Below, piece by piece: positions 41,343 to 51,028 of a stretch of 64,000 nucleotides of DNA. A program made the position numbers and the translations under genes. The stretch comes from Streptomyces tailanensis (GTDB lineage Bacteria > Actinomycetota > Actinomycetes > Streptomycetales > Streptomycetaceae), in assembly GCF_008386495.1 (NCBI RefSeq), contig NZ_VTHJ01000021.1, positions 62,001-126,000 on the forward strand, in the 5' to 3' direction. Below the pieces are notes generated by a model that saw only the letters and a list, made by a program, of their open reading frames with translations, ran no database searches and was not told the DNA's origin. Each line of letters begins with the position of its first letter. Positions within the stretch are counted from its first letter, which is position 1.

Positions 41343-42725
41343 TCACGCCAGGTCTTCCAAGAGGAGGTCCAGCGCCGCCTCCTCGTGCAGCGCCACCCCC
41401 AACGCCTCCATGGTCGGGGCCAGTTCAGCGTCCCACGTCGCCTCGACCGGTGTGCCGACGAGTGGAAGCGGTGGCATGCCTCGCAGTTCGGTGCGTGCCG
41501 CCAGGTACTCGTAGTCCGGGGCAGTCATGCGCCACGGCTCCGCCGCGTATCGTCCCATGACGCGGTTGGCGAGGGTGATGCCCGGCCAGTCGAAGTCGCC
41601 GTGGTAGGCGAAGGTGCAGTCGGTCGCGGCCAGGGTGTCCAGGAGGGTGAGGACGACCGTCGTCGCGCTGCCCGAGGTGCAGATCAGCGGCGTGGTGCAG
41701 CCGGAGTCCGCCGCGGCCTCCACGACGCGCGGGTTCTCGCAGACGTGGATGCGGGTGTGTGAGGGCAACTTCAGGTGGAGGGTGCGCAGTTCGCGCAGGG
41801 TCAGGTGGGTCTCCTGGTGGTGGTCCGCGCGTTCGCGCAGGGCCGTCTCCTGCCAGGTGGTGCCGGTCGGGCGCAGGCCGTACGTCAGGACCGTGCTGGA
41901 GACCTCGTCCGGTGTGACCGAGGCCCGGCGCCACAGGGCGCGGCGGGCCGGTGCGTCGGTCGGGAAGTCGACGCCCTGGGCCAGCGCGATGCCCCTCAGG
42001 ACCAGGCGGGCCAGCAGGGTGCCGTCGTCCAGGCCGTGGGCCGAGCCCGTGGTGCGGGTGGCCAGTTCGCCTCGGCCCCAGGGGGTGGGGGTGGGGCCCG
42101 TTCCGGGGTGGAGGGTCGCGAGGGTCTGGATGGCCTGGGTGAGGGTGGTGAGCGCGGTGGTGGGTGGGTGGCGGGTGAGTGTGCCGGACCGTCGTATGTC
42201 CGTCAGCCAGTCGTGGGTCCAGGGCTGGTCGGCCAGGGGCGTGGCTGTCAGGGTCGCTTCCGCCGTGGACCAGAGACGGGTGCGTTCGGCCGCCGCCGCG
42301 TCGCGGGCCGCTCGCCGGTCGGTCAGGGGTGGGCCCAGTGCCGTCAGTGTGGCGGCCAGCCCTCGGTCGGCCGCGCTGGCGCGCAGGCGGGTGTCCAGGT
42401 CGGGCAGGCGGATCGTGGTGGAGGGGCCGGTGACCGGCTTGGCCAGGAGGAGGGACAGGGCTTCGCGTTCCTGTGGGTCGAGGTGCTGGAGGCGGATCGT
42501 GCCGGTGGGTTGGAGGCCGTTTCGTTCGAGGCGGGTGCGCGCCGCCGCCCAGAGACGGCTCAGGCCGGGCCGGGACAGGAACGCCAACGCCTCGGGGTCG
42601 AGGGGCGGGTCGGGGTCGAGGGGCGGGTCGGCGTCGACGGGCGGGTCGGCGTCGACGGGCGGGTCGTACGCCGCTCGCCCGTTCGCCACACCCACGCCCT
42701 CGTCCCCCGCTCGCACGCTCGTCAT
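41343..42725 (-). CDS. jetD: Wadjet JetD-like Toprim nuclease subunit (TIGR02679/DUF2399)
   Basis: A 460-residue protein of the TIGR02679 family. The C-terminal DUF2399 Toprim-like domain has the acidic residues expected for metal catalysis: Glu in HVCENPRVVEAA and Asp pair in YHGDFDWPGITLAN. JetD is the subunit that cleaves plasmid DNA after the SMC motor extrudes it. The N-terminal region has a DPPVDA/DPPLDP repeat encoded by four 18-base tandem units at 42595-42666. The ATG overlaps the jetC stop by 4 bases. Confidence 0.9.
   Translation of the reverse strand: MTSVRAGDEGVGVANGRAAYDPPVDADPPVDADPPLDPDPPLDPEALAFLSRPGLSRLWAAARTRLERNGLQPTGTIRLQHLDPQEREALSLLLAKPVTGPSTTIRLPDLDTRLRASAADRGLAATLTALGPPLTDRRAARDAAAAERTRLWSTAEATLTATPLADQPWTHDWLTDIRRSGTLTRHPPTTALTTLTQAIQTLATLHPGTGPTPTPWGRGELATRTTGSAHGLDDGTLLARLVLRGIALAQGVDFPTDAPARRALWRRASVTPDEVSSTVLTYGLRPTGTTWQETALRERADHHQETHLTLRELRTLHLKLPSHTRIHVCENPRVVEAAADSGCTTPLICTSGSATTVVLTLLDTLAATDCTFAYHGDFDWPGITLANRVMGRYAAEPWRMTAPDYEYLAARTELRGMPPLPLVGTPVEATWDAELAPTMEALGVALHEEAALDLLLEDLA
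42595..42666. repeat. 18-base tandem repeat in jetD
   Basis: Four units of GTCGA(C/G)GGGCGGGTCGG(C/G) in a row. They encode Pro/Asp repeats near the N-terminus of the JetD-like protein and keep the frame. Copy number may vary between strains. Confidence 0.7.
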
Positions 42726-45700
42726 ACCGACACCAGCCTCCGCTGCCGCCCGTTCCACGTGTAGTGCAGCGTCGCCACACCCCGTACGTGGGGATCGCGC
42801 AGGCACTCGTAGATGTGCAGGGACGGTACGTCGGGCCAGTTGCCGATGAGGCGTTCGCTGGTGAGGACGAAGTCGAGGTCCAGGTCGACCAGGATGCGGC
42901 CGAGGCGGGCGTGGGTGGGCTCGTCGACCTTGGCGAAGGCGTCGTCCAGGAGGATGAGGCGGGGTGCGTGCGGGGCGGACTCGGCGAGGCTCGTGAAGTG
43001 GGCCGCCGACGCGGCGAAGAGGACCAGGTAGGAGAGCACGCGCTGCTCGCCCTGGCTCATTCCCGTGCGGCCGGAGAGTTTGCGGCGGCTTCCCGGTGCC
43101 GCGTCGCTGACCACCCAGGGCGTGAAGGTGAACCAGTCGCGGTAGTCGAGGGCCGTACGCAGGTGGGACGCGTAGCCCGCGACCGGGTCGGCGCGGCGGG
43201 CGTCCTCGATACGGCGCTGGAGGACGTCGCGGAGCTGTTCGGACTGCTCACGGGTGCGCAGGCCGGAGGGGCTCCGCAGCAGGTCCACGGCCGCCTTGAC
43301 GTCGGCCTCCACGCCGTCCGCCAGCTTCCAGTCGAGGGTGACGCCCAGGCCGTGTGACGTACGGACCGTGGACAGCGTGGCGTTGAGGGCGGCCACCAGG
43401 GCGCCCGCGGCCAGGACCTGGGAGGAGAGGTGGTCGCCCAGTTCTCCGGTCAGGAAGCGCTGGAAGACGTCCCGCTCGCGTTCCGTCAGCCGGTCCCGGG
43501 CCTCGGCCGCCTGGGCCGCGATGCGCATGCCGACCTGGGCGATGTCGTGCGGGCCGTGGTCGTCGACGAGTCGGCAGAGCTTGATGCCGTCGTGTTCCTC
43601 GATCGTCGCGTCGTAGCCGCCGGAAAGCTGGTCGCGCAGCTCGGTGTGACGGTTGAGGAGGGTGGTGTCCGAGATGTCGCGGCGTTCGGCGTCCAGACGG
43701 CGGCGTACGGCGTCGACCAGCACGCGCAGTGCCCGGATGCGCTCACGGGCGTCGCCGTGGATCGGGTCCGGGGACATCGGCGCCTCTCCGTCGTGAGCAT
43801 CGTGATCGTCCTCATCGGCCTCCAGGCCCGCTCCCTGCAACACCCCCGGCAGCGACAAGGCCATACGCAGGCGCCTGCCCCGCTCCAGCGCCTCCGCCTC
43901 CTGCACGGCCAGTGCCTCGCGCCGCCCCTTCTCGTCCTCCTCCGCGCGTACCCGCTCGTCGTGCAGGTCCGCCATGTCCTGCCGTATACGCGGGAGTTGG
44001 CGCCCCACTGCGTCCAGGCGGCGCTTCGCCTCGGCCTCGCGGGCGAGGATCTCCTGCTCCGTGGCGCCCAGCGCCTCCTCCAACGCCTGGACGGTACGGC
44101 GGGCGGCGTCCAGACGGTCGAGTGCCTCGGCGTAGTCGGACTCGGCGTCCCGGCGGGCCGCCGCGGCACGCTCGTAGTCCGTACGGCCGACGCCGTGGCC
44201 GTCGGCGGCTGCCACGACCGCGCGGATCCGTCGCCGCAGCTGTTCCGTGCCCTGGGCCAGCCCTCTGAGCGCGAGGCGGACCGTGTCGAGCGCCGTCGGG
44301 TCGGCGGGAAGGCCGTGAGCACTGGCCGTCGCCTCGGTCTCCCGTCTGGCGGCGACGGCACGGGTTCGCGCCTGTTCCGCGTCCCGGGCAGCCGCCCCGG
44401 CCTGGCCGACGAGGGACTCGGCGGCGCGCTCCGCCTCGGCGGTACGGGCCCACGCGTCGGTCAGTCCCCGTGCGGTGGGCGGTCGGCGCAGGGCGTCGGT
44501 GACCTGGTCCCGGTGCTCGGTCAGCACCCGCAGACTGTGCCCGATCCGCGCCGACTCGTCCTCCACCGCGGCCAGTCGACCGTCCAGTTCGGCCAGCATC
44601 CGGCGACGGGTCTCCGCGCGCACCTCCGCGCCGACGTACTCGGCGGCCGGCTTGGTGTGCCGCCCGCGCGCGATGCCGAGCTTCCAGGAGCCGTCGGCGC
44701 CGATGGCGGTGTGCGGTCCGTCCGCCGCCGGCGTACCGGCCGTCCCCACCGCGTCCAGAGCCACCGCCTCCAGCACGCGCTGGATCCGCTCGATCCCCAC
44801 CCCGCTGTCCGGCGCGTCAACCGGCCGCAGCACCCGCGCGAGCGTCGGCTCGGCCGCTGATGCCCCCGGATCCGGGACCAGGAGGGTGTCCAGGGTGGCC
44901 GGGTCCAGCACCGTGCCGTCGGCCTGGACCCAGGCGTCGAGCAGACCACTCGCCTCCAGCGCGGCCTCCAGCCCGGCCCGTACCGCAGGTTCAAGCCCAT
45001 CGGCGAAGTCCACCAGGCGGTAGAGGGGTGCTCCGGTGCCGGGTGTGCGGGGAGCCGCACGGTGGGGCGGGGGCGGCGGTTCGGGGTCGGTACGGCGTTC
45101 CCACTGCTCGCGCTCGCGCCGGAGGCGGTCCCGTTCGGCGTTCAGTTCGCGGAGGGTCACGGCCTGGGCGTCGCGTTGCTCGCCCAGCTCGGCGAGCCAC
45201 GGGTCGACGGCCGACCGCGCCGCGTCGGCCACGTCATCGGGGGTACGGGCGGGTAGCGGACCGTCCGCGGGGTCGTGGGCGACCAGGGCGTCCACGGCGT
45301 CCAGGGGCAGTCCGGTGAGGTTCCGCAGCCGCTCGGTCCAGGCGCGGGCCGAGTCGGCGTATGCGACCCCCTCGCGCGCGGCATCCTGCCGTCGCCGCTC
45401 GACCCGGGAACGCGCCCGATCCGCCTGCTCCTCCAGCCGCTCACGGGCGGCGTCGGCCTCCCGCGCCTCCCGCTGGGCCCGGTCGGACTTGCCGATGAGC
45501 GCGCCGAGTTCGGTGACGGACCGGGAACGGTTCCTGATCACCGGCTGTGCGGCGTCGAGCTGGGCGTCCCACGCGTGCAGGGCGGTCGCGCATGCCTCGG
45601 TGTCCACCGCCAGCGCCTGGCTGTGCCGTACGAGGTGGAAGTCGCCCTCCGGGGCGGTCAGTTCGGCCGTCGTCGCGGGCGCCACCGGCCCGGCGTGGGT

Positions 45701-46936
45701 CGCCACGGGCTCGCCCAGGTGCACGGGGTCGAGCCGGGAGCGCTCCGCCTCCCGTACCAACTCCCCGTGCGCTGTGCTCAGTTCGACCAGCTCAGCGCCG
45801 AGCCGCCCCGCCTCGGCGGTGAGGCGCTGTCCCGCCTCCTCCTGGTGGGTATGCGCCTGGCGCAGGGACTTGAAGGCGGTGGTGGCCGCACCGTGCAGGG
45901 CGGTGACGGTGGCGCGTTTCTCGCCGAGCTCCTTCAGACCGCGATATCCGGCGCTGGCGTGCAGTGCGGCCAGGTCCGTCTCGGCGGCGGTCTTCTCGCC
46001 CTCAAGTGCTTCGATACGGCCGTCGAGTTCCGCCTCGCGCTCACGAAGTACCTCCGCTCTCCGTGCCGCGTCACCCGCGGACCTGCGGTACTCCGCGAGT
46101 TGCTCCAGTTCACCGCCCGTCTCGGCCGCGCGGTGACGCAGCGCCCCGTGCAGATAGCCGCGGTAGCCGGTGAGGAAGGTGCGCAGCGCCTGGTCCGTCC
46201 GCTCCAGGCGTCCGAGATCGGCCCGTACGGCGTCGAGGTCGTCGAGGTTACGGGCCACCTTGTCGACGATCTCGTCATCGAGGGCGGGCAGTGTCTCGGC
46301 GAGTACCGAGACCAGACCGCCGGAGTCGATGCGGTCGCCGATCGTGGGGCGGCGCAGCCGGTGGAGGAGGTGGAGCAGGTTGCGGTAGCGGGCGGGGTCG
46401 GTCAGGCCGAACAGTTCACGGGCGACCCGGGCCCGGTGTTCCACGGCACGGTCGGTGACGTTCTCCGGGCCGACGAGCGACTTGAGCTGGTCGACCGGGA
46501 GCGGCTGGCCGGCGGGGGCGAGGTGCAGGTCCTCGCCGACCCGGAGCGGGGTGGTGAAGAAGAACGGCTTGGCCGTCTTGGTCGACTGGGACGCGCGGAT
46601 GGCCGCGCCGAGGGTGAGGTGCCGGTCGGTGCCCTCCTCGTCGGTGCGCGCGAACTCCACCCACAGATAGCCCAGCCGGTTGGTCTGCTCGAAGCCGTCG
46701 AGCATCAGCCACAGGAGGGTGGTGCGCCCGGTTCCCGTGGCGTCCAGCGCACGGGCGTCACCGTCGAGAAGGTAGGGCAGCAGCATCTCCAGAGCCTTGG
46801 ACTTGCCCGCGCCGTTCTTGCCTCGCAGCAGCAGCCGGCCGTCGCCGAAGGCGAACTCCTGCTCGTCGTACTGCCAGACATTGCGGATGCCGGCACGGTG
46901 CAGGCGGTAGCGGTGCGGGGACGGCGGGCGGTTCAC
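42722..46936 (-). CDS. jetC: Wadjet JetC-like SMC ATPase (TIGR02680)
   Basis: A 1404-residue SMC-like protein. Walker A is GKNGAGKS (about residues 39-46) in the ABC head. Long Arg/Glu/Ala-rich coiled-coil arms follow (for example EVLREREAELDGRIEALEGE; ALEEALGATEQEILAREAEA). The C-terminal head half has the signature GMSQGEQRVLSYLVLFAASA and Walker B PRLILLDDAFAKVDE. It is the loop-extruding motor of the Wadjet complex. The GTG start overlaps the jetB stop (GTGA). The length is normal for TIGR02680. Confidence 0.92.
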   Translation of the reverse strand: MNRPPSPHRYRLHRAGIRNVWQYDEQEFAFGDGRLLLRGKNGAGKSKALEMLLPYLLDGDARALDATGTGRTTLLWLMLDGFEQTNRLGYLWVEFARTDEEGTDRHLTLGAAIRASQSTKTAKPFFFTTPLRVGEDLHLAPAGQPLPVDQLKSLVGPENVTDRAVEHRARVARELFGLTDPARYRNLLHLLHRLRRPTIGDRIDSGGLVSVLAETLPALDDEIVDKVARNLDDLDAVRADLGRLERTDQALRTFLTGYRGYLHGALRHRAAETGGELEQLAEYRRSAGDAARRAEVLREREAELDGRIEALEGEKTAAETDLAALHASAGYRGLKELGEKRATVTALHGAATTAFKSLRQAHTHQEEAGQRLTAEAGRLGAELVELSTAHGELVREAERSRLDPVHLGEPVATHAGPVAPATTAELTAPEGDFHLVRHSQALAVDTEACATALHAWDAQLDAAQPVIRNRSRSVTELGALIGKSDRAQREAREADAARERLEEQADRARSRVERRRQDAAREGVAYADSARAWTERLRNLTGLPLDAVDALVAHDPADGPLPARTPDDVADAARSAVDPWLAELGEQRDAQAVTLRELNAERDRLRREREQWERRTDPEPPPPPHRAAPRTPGTGAPLYRLVDFADGLEPAVRAGLEAALEASGLLDAWVQADGTVLDPATLDTLLVPDPGASAAEPTLARVLRPVDAPDSGVGIERIQRVLEAVALDAVGTAGTPAADGPHTAIGADGSWKLGIARGRHTKPAAEYVGAEVRAETRRRMLAELDGRLAAVEDESARIGHSLRVLTEHRDQVTDALRRPPTARGLTDAWARTAEAERAAESLVGQAGAAARDAEQARTRAVAARRETEATASAHGLPADPTALDTVRLALRGLAQGTEQLRRRIRAVVAAADGHGVGRTDYERAAAARRDAESDYAEALDRLDAARRTVQALEEALGATEQEILAREAEAKRRLDAVGRQLPRIRQDMADLHDERVRAEEDEKGRREALAVQEAEALERGRRLRMALSLPGVLQGAGLEADEDDHDAHDGEAPMSPDPIHGDARERIRALRVLVDAVRRRLDAERRDISDTTLLNRHTELRDQLSGGYDATIEEHDGIKLCRLVDDHGPHDIAQVGMRIAAQAAEARDRLTERERDVFQRFLTGELGDHLSSQVLAAGALVAALNATLSTVRTSHGLGVTLDWKLADGVEADVKAAVDLLRSPSGLRTREQSEQLRDVLQRRIEDARRADPVAGYASHLRTALDYRDWFTFTPWVVSDAAPGSRRKLSGRTGMSQGEQRVLSYLVLFAASAAHFTSLAESAPHAPRLILLDDAFAKVDEPTHARLGRILVDLDLDFVLTSERLIGNWPDVPSLHIYECLRDPHVRGVATLHYTWNGRQRRLVSV

Positions 46937-48324
46937 CGGGGCTCCTTGGAGAGGTCGTTCCCTACGGACGCTGGGGACGCTGCGGACTGGTCGATACGGC
47001 GTGACTTGACCGCCACGGTGGTGACGTACCGGGCGGCCGCGGCAAGCAGAACCCAGCCGGCTCCGGTCGTACGGTCCTGACCGCGCGCCCCACCGGTCGT
47101 ACGGTCCTGACCGCGCGCTCCCGACACATCGGTGACGGAGCGGCCGTCGCCCGTCGACTCCTCGTACCCCTCCGGCAGCCCGTACCCCTCCGCGCGTACC
47201 GGTCCTCCCGCCGGCGCCACGAGACGCATCCGTACGAGGAGGTCGAGGACGGCGGCGAGGAATCCGGCCCGGTCCGCCAGATGGCCACGCTGCCAGTTGC
47301 TGCGCCTGCCGTACTCCTCGATGAGTTCGTCGAGCAGTTCGGGCAGCAGCCCGTCCGGGACGGGTACGCCGATGACGAGCCGCCCGCCGGTCGCCGGATG
47401 GCCAGGGTCCTCGGGGCGCAGTCGTACGACCAGCCGCTCCACGAGGAGCAGCGCGGCCTGGGCGACCGTGCCGGTGCCGGGCAGGTGCAGGTCGGTGAGG
47501 TCGCCGTCCGGGTCGACGAGGGCGATGCCCTCGGCCCGGATCTCGGCCTCCAGACCGAGCAGTTCGGAGAACGCCTGGGCCTCGCGCCGCTGCCGGGTGC
47601 GCAGCCATTCGCGTTCGGCGTCCGTGAGGTCGTCGAGGTGGACGACGGGGGTTTCGACGAGGCGCCTGCGGACGTACGTACGTGGCCCGCCGAATCCGGG
47701 GTCGGCGGCCCGGCGTACGAGGTCGGCGCCGTCGCGGCTCTGGGCGAGCGGGCCGGCGACGACGGCCCGCGCGATCTCGCGGTCCACGGTCAGCAGTGCC
47801 TCACCGGCCCGCTCCTCGGCGACGGCGGAGACCTGGCCCTCGGTCTCGACCAGGACGCCCCAGTCGACGAGTTGCCGCAGCGCGGCGGCGAGCGTGCGCC
47901 GCTCGGCCTGCCGCCCGGTGTCGGCGATCTCGATCCCGGCGTCGACGGCCGCGGCCCGCAGATCGGCGACGAGCTGGGAGAGCAGGAGCTGTTCCGGGGC
48001 GGTGACGAGGACCGAGAGGGCGAGGGCGAGGTAGGAGTACGTACGTGGCGTGAACGGCGTCCCGGTGGAGGGCCGTTCGAGGCGGTGTCCCGAACCCGGG
48101 CCGAGGCCCGCCTTGAACAGACGGGCGTATGTGGCCTCCACCAGGAGGCGGTAGCCGAACACCTGTTGGAAGCGTGGGGCGAGCCAGTCGGCGTGGCGGC
48201 GGATCAGCGGGAAGGTGTCGCTGTGCGGCCCGGTGCTGGTGACCAGGGGGTGGGCGAGCAGCAGCCGGGCGGCGGCGCGGCGCTCGGCCGCGAGCGCGAC
48301 GTCGTGCGCGGAGGGCAGGGCCAT
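46933..48324 (-). CDS. jetB: Wadjet JetB-like subunit (TIGR02678/DUF2398)
   Basis: A 463-residue protein of the TIGR02678 family, the KITE-like partner (winged-helix) in type II Wadjet. Characteristic parts are the N-terminal AAERRAAARLLLAHPLVTS, the segment RHADWLAPRFQQVFGYRLLV and the C-terminal GWVLLAAAARYVT. A 30-base unit repeated twice at about 47062-47121 encodes GARGQDRTTG repeats. The ATG overlaps the jetA stop (TGATG), and the 3' end overlaps jetC. Confidence 0.9.
   Translation of the reverse strand: MALPSAHDVALAAERRAAARLLLAHPLVTSTGPHSDTFPLIRRHADWLAPRFQQVFGYRLLVEATYARLFKAGLGPGSGHRLERPSTGTPFTPRTYSYLALALSVLVTAPEQLLLSQLVADLRAAAVDAGIEIADTGRQAERRTLAAALRQLVDWGVLVETEGQVSAVAEERAGEALLTVDREIARAVVAGPLAQSRDGADLVRRAADPGFGGPRTYVRRRLVETPVVHLDDLTDAEREWLRTRQRREAQAFSELLGLEAEIRAEGIALVDPDGDLTDLHLPGTGTVAQAALLLVERLVVRLRPEDPGHPATGGRLVIGVPVPDGLLPELLDELIEEYGRRSNWQRGHLADRAGFLAAVLDLLVRMRLVAPAGGPVRAEGYGLPEGYEESTGDGRSVTDVSGARGQDRTTGGARGQDRTTGAGWVLLAAAARYVTTVAVKSRRIDQSAASPASVGNDLSKEPR
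47062..47121. repeat. 30-base tandem repeat in jetB
   Basis: CGGTCGTACGGTCCTGACCG followed by CGCG occurs twice with a 30-base period. It encodes the ten-residue unit GARGQDRTTG in duplicate in the C-terminal part of the JetB-like protein, a region probably exposed and tolerant of length change. Confidence 0.7.
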
Positions 48325-50024
48325 CAGGCGGTCGCCTCCCCCGGTACCGGCCTGGACGCGTTCTGGCCGACCAGGCTCTCACCTGCCAGGCTCTCGACCG
48401 GGCCGGCCAGGCTCTTCACCTCGAACGAAAGGTCGTCGACCGTCATGTCCCCGTCCTCGGAACGCAGGACTGTGTGACGCCCGAGGGTGCGCCGAGCCGT
48501 CAGCCGCACACCCAGATCCGGGTCACTCACCTGCGCGCCGTCGAACAGAAAGTCGCCGGCGTCCTTGTGCAACCGGGCGTTGCCGAGGGCGGTGGTCAGG
48601 AGTTCCAGCAGCAGTCGCATCGCGGGAGCGCTGAGCCTCACCTGCGTGAAGTTGCCCGATGCGCTGAGCAGTTCGTCGGCCGCCGCCTGCCGGGCCTCGG
48701 CCTGCCGCCGCGCCTGCTCCATGAGGCGGCGCTTCTGCTCGGAGTGGTCCTCGGCGGACGCGGAGCGCCCGCGCGGAGCCCTGCTGCCGCGCTCGCGCAG
48801 CGCCACCGGCACATCCACCACAGGTCCGTTCCACCAGCTCACGTACGCCGGTACGGACTGGTCCGGATCCGGTGCCACGCCCAGGTGCCGTGCCCCGTAG
48901 AGCCCGAACGCGGCGACCGCGATGTCGTGGGCCTCCTCCGGTTCCGCCGCGTCGAACCAGGCCGCCAGCCGCAGCAGATCCTTGCGGCGGGACATCTCCC
49001 CGGAGGCCGAGCGCAGCATCCGCTTGGCGTTGGCGAGGAGCGACTGCAGGGCGCGGAGGGTGGCGTCCCGGAGCTGGTCCACCTGGCTGCCGTGCTGGTG
49101 TCCACCGGTGTCGGTGAACCAGTCGCGCAACCCCTCCCAGTCCGCGAGATCCCGCCCCCGGCTGCGCTGCACCCGTGTCTCGGGCAGTCCGTCGGCGAGC
49201 ACCCCGATGCCCGCCGTGTGCGCGTCGATCCGGGCGAGCAGTGCGGGCAAGTGCGGCCATACGGCGTCCAGGTGCGCGGCGATACGCGGGGCCCGGAAGG
49301 AGATGTCCTCGGTGATCGCCTCCACATAGTCGAGCAGCAGTTCCTTGAACCCCTGGTACTCGGCACCGTCGAGGTCGTAGCGCGCGAGCACCTGGCCCAG
49401 GTACGCGTAGAAGTCCCGTACGGACTCGGCGAATTCGGCGAACTGCACGAAGAGCGTGCTGATCCGCTCCAGCGCCGCTTGAGGATCCGCCCCGCCGGGC
49501 GCGCCGACCATGGCGGCGATCTCGTTCAGCCCCCGGTCGACGAGAGTGAGCAGCTCACTGCTGACCTCCCGCGCGGCGTCCGCCCCGGCCAGCACCTCGT
49601 CCGCGTCCCGCTGCACCCGCTCCCCCAGCTTGGACAGCTGGTAACGGGACCGGGAACGCTGGTACTCGGCGATGCTGGCCGCCGTGACGGTGTGCGTGCT
49701 GCGCAGCAGATTGCCCCACCGCACAAGCTGTTCGAGCCGCACGGTGAGTGTCTCAGCGTCGAGCGCCGCCCCTGGGCTGCCCGGATCGCCCCTCCGCGCC
49801 AACTTGTCGAGCACATCCGGTACGGCCAGATCCGCGAGCAGCGTCCCGCAGAACACCCGCATCACCGCCACATACTCCAGCCGCTCGGGCGCACTGAGGT
49901 AGGCGTACGCACTCAGCCGCTGCCAGACCTCGGTACCGCGCCCCCGATCAGGCAGTCCTTCGCTCGGTTCCTCGTACAGCTCGTCCCCCTCCACACCCCC
50001 GAGCGTACGGACCCCCACTGACAC
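48324..50024 (-). CDS. jetA: Wadjet JetA-like kleisin subunit (TIGR02677/DUF2397)
   Basis: A 566-residue protein of the TIGR02677 family, the kleisin-like subunit that bridges the SMC heads in type II Wadjet. Family text is seen at RLSAYAYLSAPERLEYVAVM, YQLSKLGERVQRDADEVLAG and LRLAAWFDAAEPEEAHDIAV. It is first in the operon jetA-B-C-D-(SWIM). The GTG at 50022-50024 is used; a GTG at 50016-50018, five bases after GGAG, is equally good. Confidence 0.9.
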   Translation of the reverse strand: MSVGVRTLGGVEGDELYEEPSEGLPDRGRGTEVWQRLSAYAYLSAPERLEYVAVMRVFCGTLLADLAVPDVLDKLARRGDPGSPGAALDAETLTVRLEQLVRWGNLLRSTHTVTAASIAEYQRSRSRYQLSKLGERVQRDADEVLAGADAAREVSSELLTLVDRGLNEIAAMVGAPGGADPQAALERISTLFVQFAEFAESVRDFYAYLGQVLARYDLDGAEYQGFKELLLDYVEAITEDISFRAPRIAAHLDAVWPHLPALLARIDAHTAGIGVLADGLPETRVQRSRGRDLADWEGLRDWFTDTGGHQHGSQVDQLRDATLRALQSLLANAKRMLRSASGEMSRRKDLLRLAAWFDAAEPEEAHDIAVAAFGLYGARHLGVAPDPDQSVPAYVSWWNGPVVDVPVALRERGSRAPRGRSASAEDHSEQKRRLMEQARRQAEARQAAADELLSASGNFTQVRLSAPAMRLLLELLTTALGNARLHKDAGDFLFDGAQVSDPDLGVRLTARRTLGRHTVLRSEDGDMTVDDLSFEVKSLAGPVESLAGESLVGQNASRPVPGEATA

Positions 50025-50101
50025 TCCGAAGGCGGCCGGGAAATTCGGCGGGCTTCAGCGGTGGCGAAGCGAAGGGCCACACGCACGGTGTGTGGACCCA
50101 G

Positions 50102-50265
50102 GACCGGTGCCTCGACGGAGACCAGGGGGCGGCCGGTGCGGCTGCACAACTGAAGGACGGCACCCTCGCCGCTGACGGTCAGCCCCAACTCGGGCCCACC
50201 GGCGAAGAGGCCAGCGAGCAGAGAGCGCGTGTCCGGCATCTTCGGGGTGAAGGCGATGACGTCGC
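50102..50265 (-). pseudogene. N-terminal remnant of a conserved Streptomyces protein
   Basis: The frame reads DVIAFTPKMPDTRSLLAGLF, then AGGPELGLTVSGEGAVLQLC and RPLVSVEAPV before diverging. I recognise this N-terminus from a widespread Streptomyces hypothetical protein of about 250 residues; here only about 55 residues remain. It lies directly upstream of jetA and may mark an insertion or deletion junction. Confidence 0.5.
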
Positions 50266-50376
50266 GGAGCGGCCTGGGGCGAGATTCGTGCTGCTGTCGC
50301 TGCCTCGACGTGGCGGAGCACCGCGTGAACCCTTCCCGGGATCGCGCGACCCTCCTGTCATCCACCGGCGCCAGGC

Positions 50377-51012
50377 CTACCCGGGTGGTTCGGTGTCCGC
50401 CGCGTTCGACGGCTTCGGTACGACACCCGGCAGCGGGGCCACCACCCAGTGCTCGTCCTCCCAGGTGATCGTCTCGGTGAGGCGGACGGGCCTGTCCTCG
50501 GCACGTGCGGTGCCGGTCAGGTCCACGCTCCACACACCCTCGAACTCCGAGGTGCGGCTCCATCGGACATCCCAGTCCTGACCCCCGTACGCCTTGCCTC
50601 GGGCGCGGGCGTCCTTGTCGGTCCAGTACTCGCGGTGCCACGTGAGGGCTTCCGCCAAGGCGGTGTTGAGGGTGACGTCCTGCGCGACACCGGCCGTCGT
50701 ACGCGCCGCGCGGAGGGTGGCGATGGCCGGGTGGTCCGGGCTACCGACCGCGATCAGCTGCGTCGGTGCGCGAGCACGGTCGCGGGGGGCGGCTTCCAGG
50801 CCGCGGCCGAGGATCAGGTCGGCGTCGGGGGCGTGAACCGTGCGGAACGTGATGGCGAGTTGGCGTTCCGGGCTGGGGTCGGTCCACTGGGTGAACACGC
50901 TGGCGACCGTCGTACTGGTCGGGGTGAACGTCCCCTGCTGCCAGGTGAGGGGGACGCCGGACAAGCCGTTGCTCTGACCTGCACCAGCTCTTCGGCCTTC
51001 AGCAAGGACCAT
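50377..51012 (-). CDS. hypothetical protein, possibly truncated
   Basis: A 211-residue frame with no signal or membrane segment. It includes VPLTWQQGTFTPTSTTVASV, then FTQWTDPSPERQLAITFRTV and a C-terminal beta-rich WDVRWSRTSEFEGVWSVDLT. The codon use is coding-like, but I do not recognise the family. The N-terminus may be incomplete because the gene abuts the AraC gene with 16 bases between and sits in a region with remnants. Confidence 0.45.
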   Translation of the reverse strand: MVLAEGRRAGAGQSNGLSGVPLTWQQGTFTPTSTTVASVFTQWTDPSPERQLAITFRTVHAPDADLILGRGLEAAPRDRARAPTQLIAVGSPDHPAIATLRAARTTAGVAQDVTLNTALAEALTWHREYWTDKDARARGKAYGGQDWDVRWSRTSEFEGVWSVDLTGTARAEDRPVRLTETITWEDEHWVVAPLPGVVPKPSNAADTEPPG

Positions 51013-51028
51013 GCTCCAGGTACGCGGG

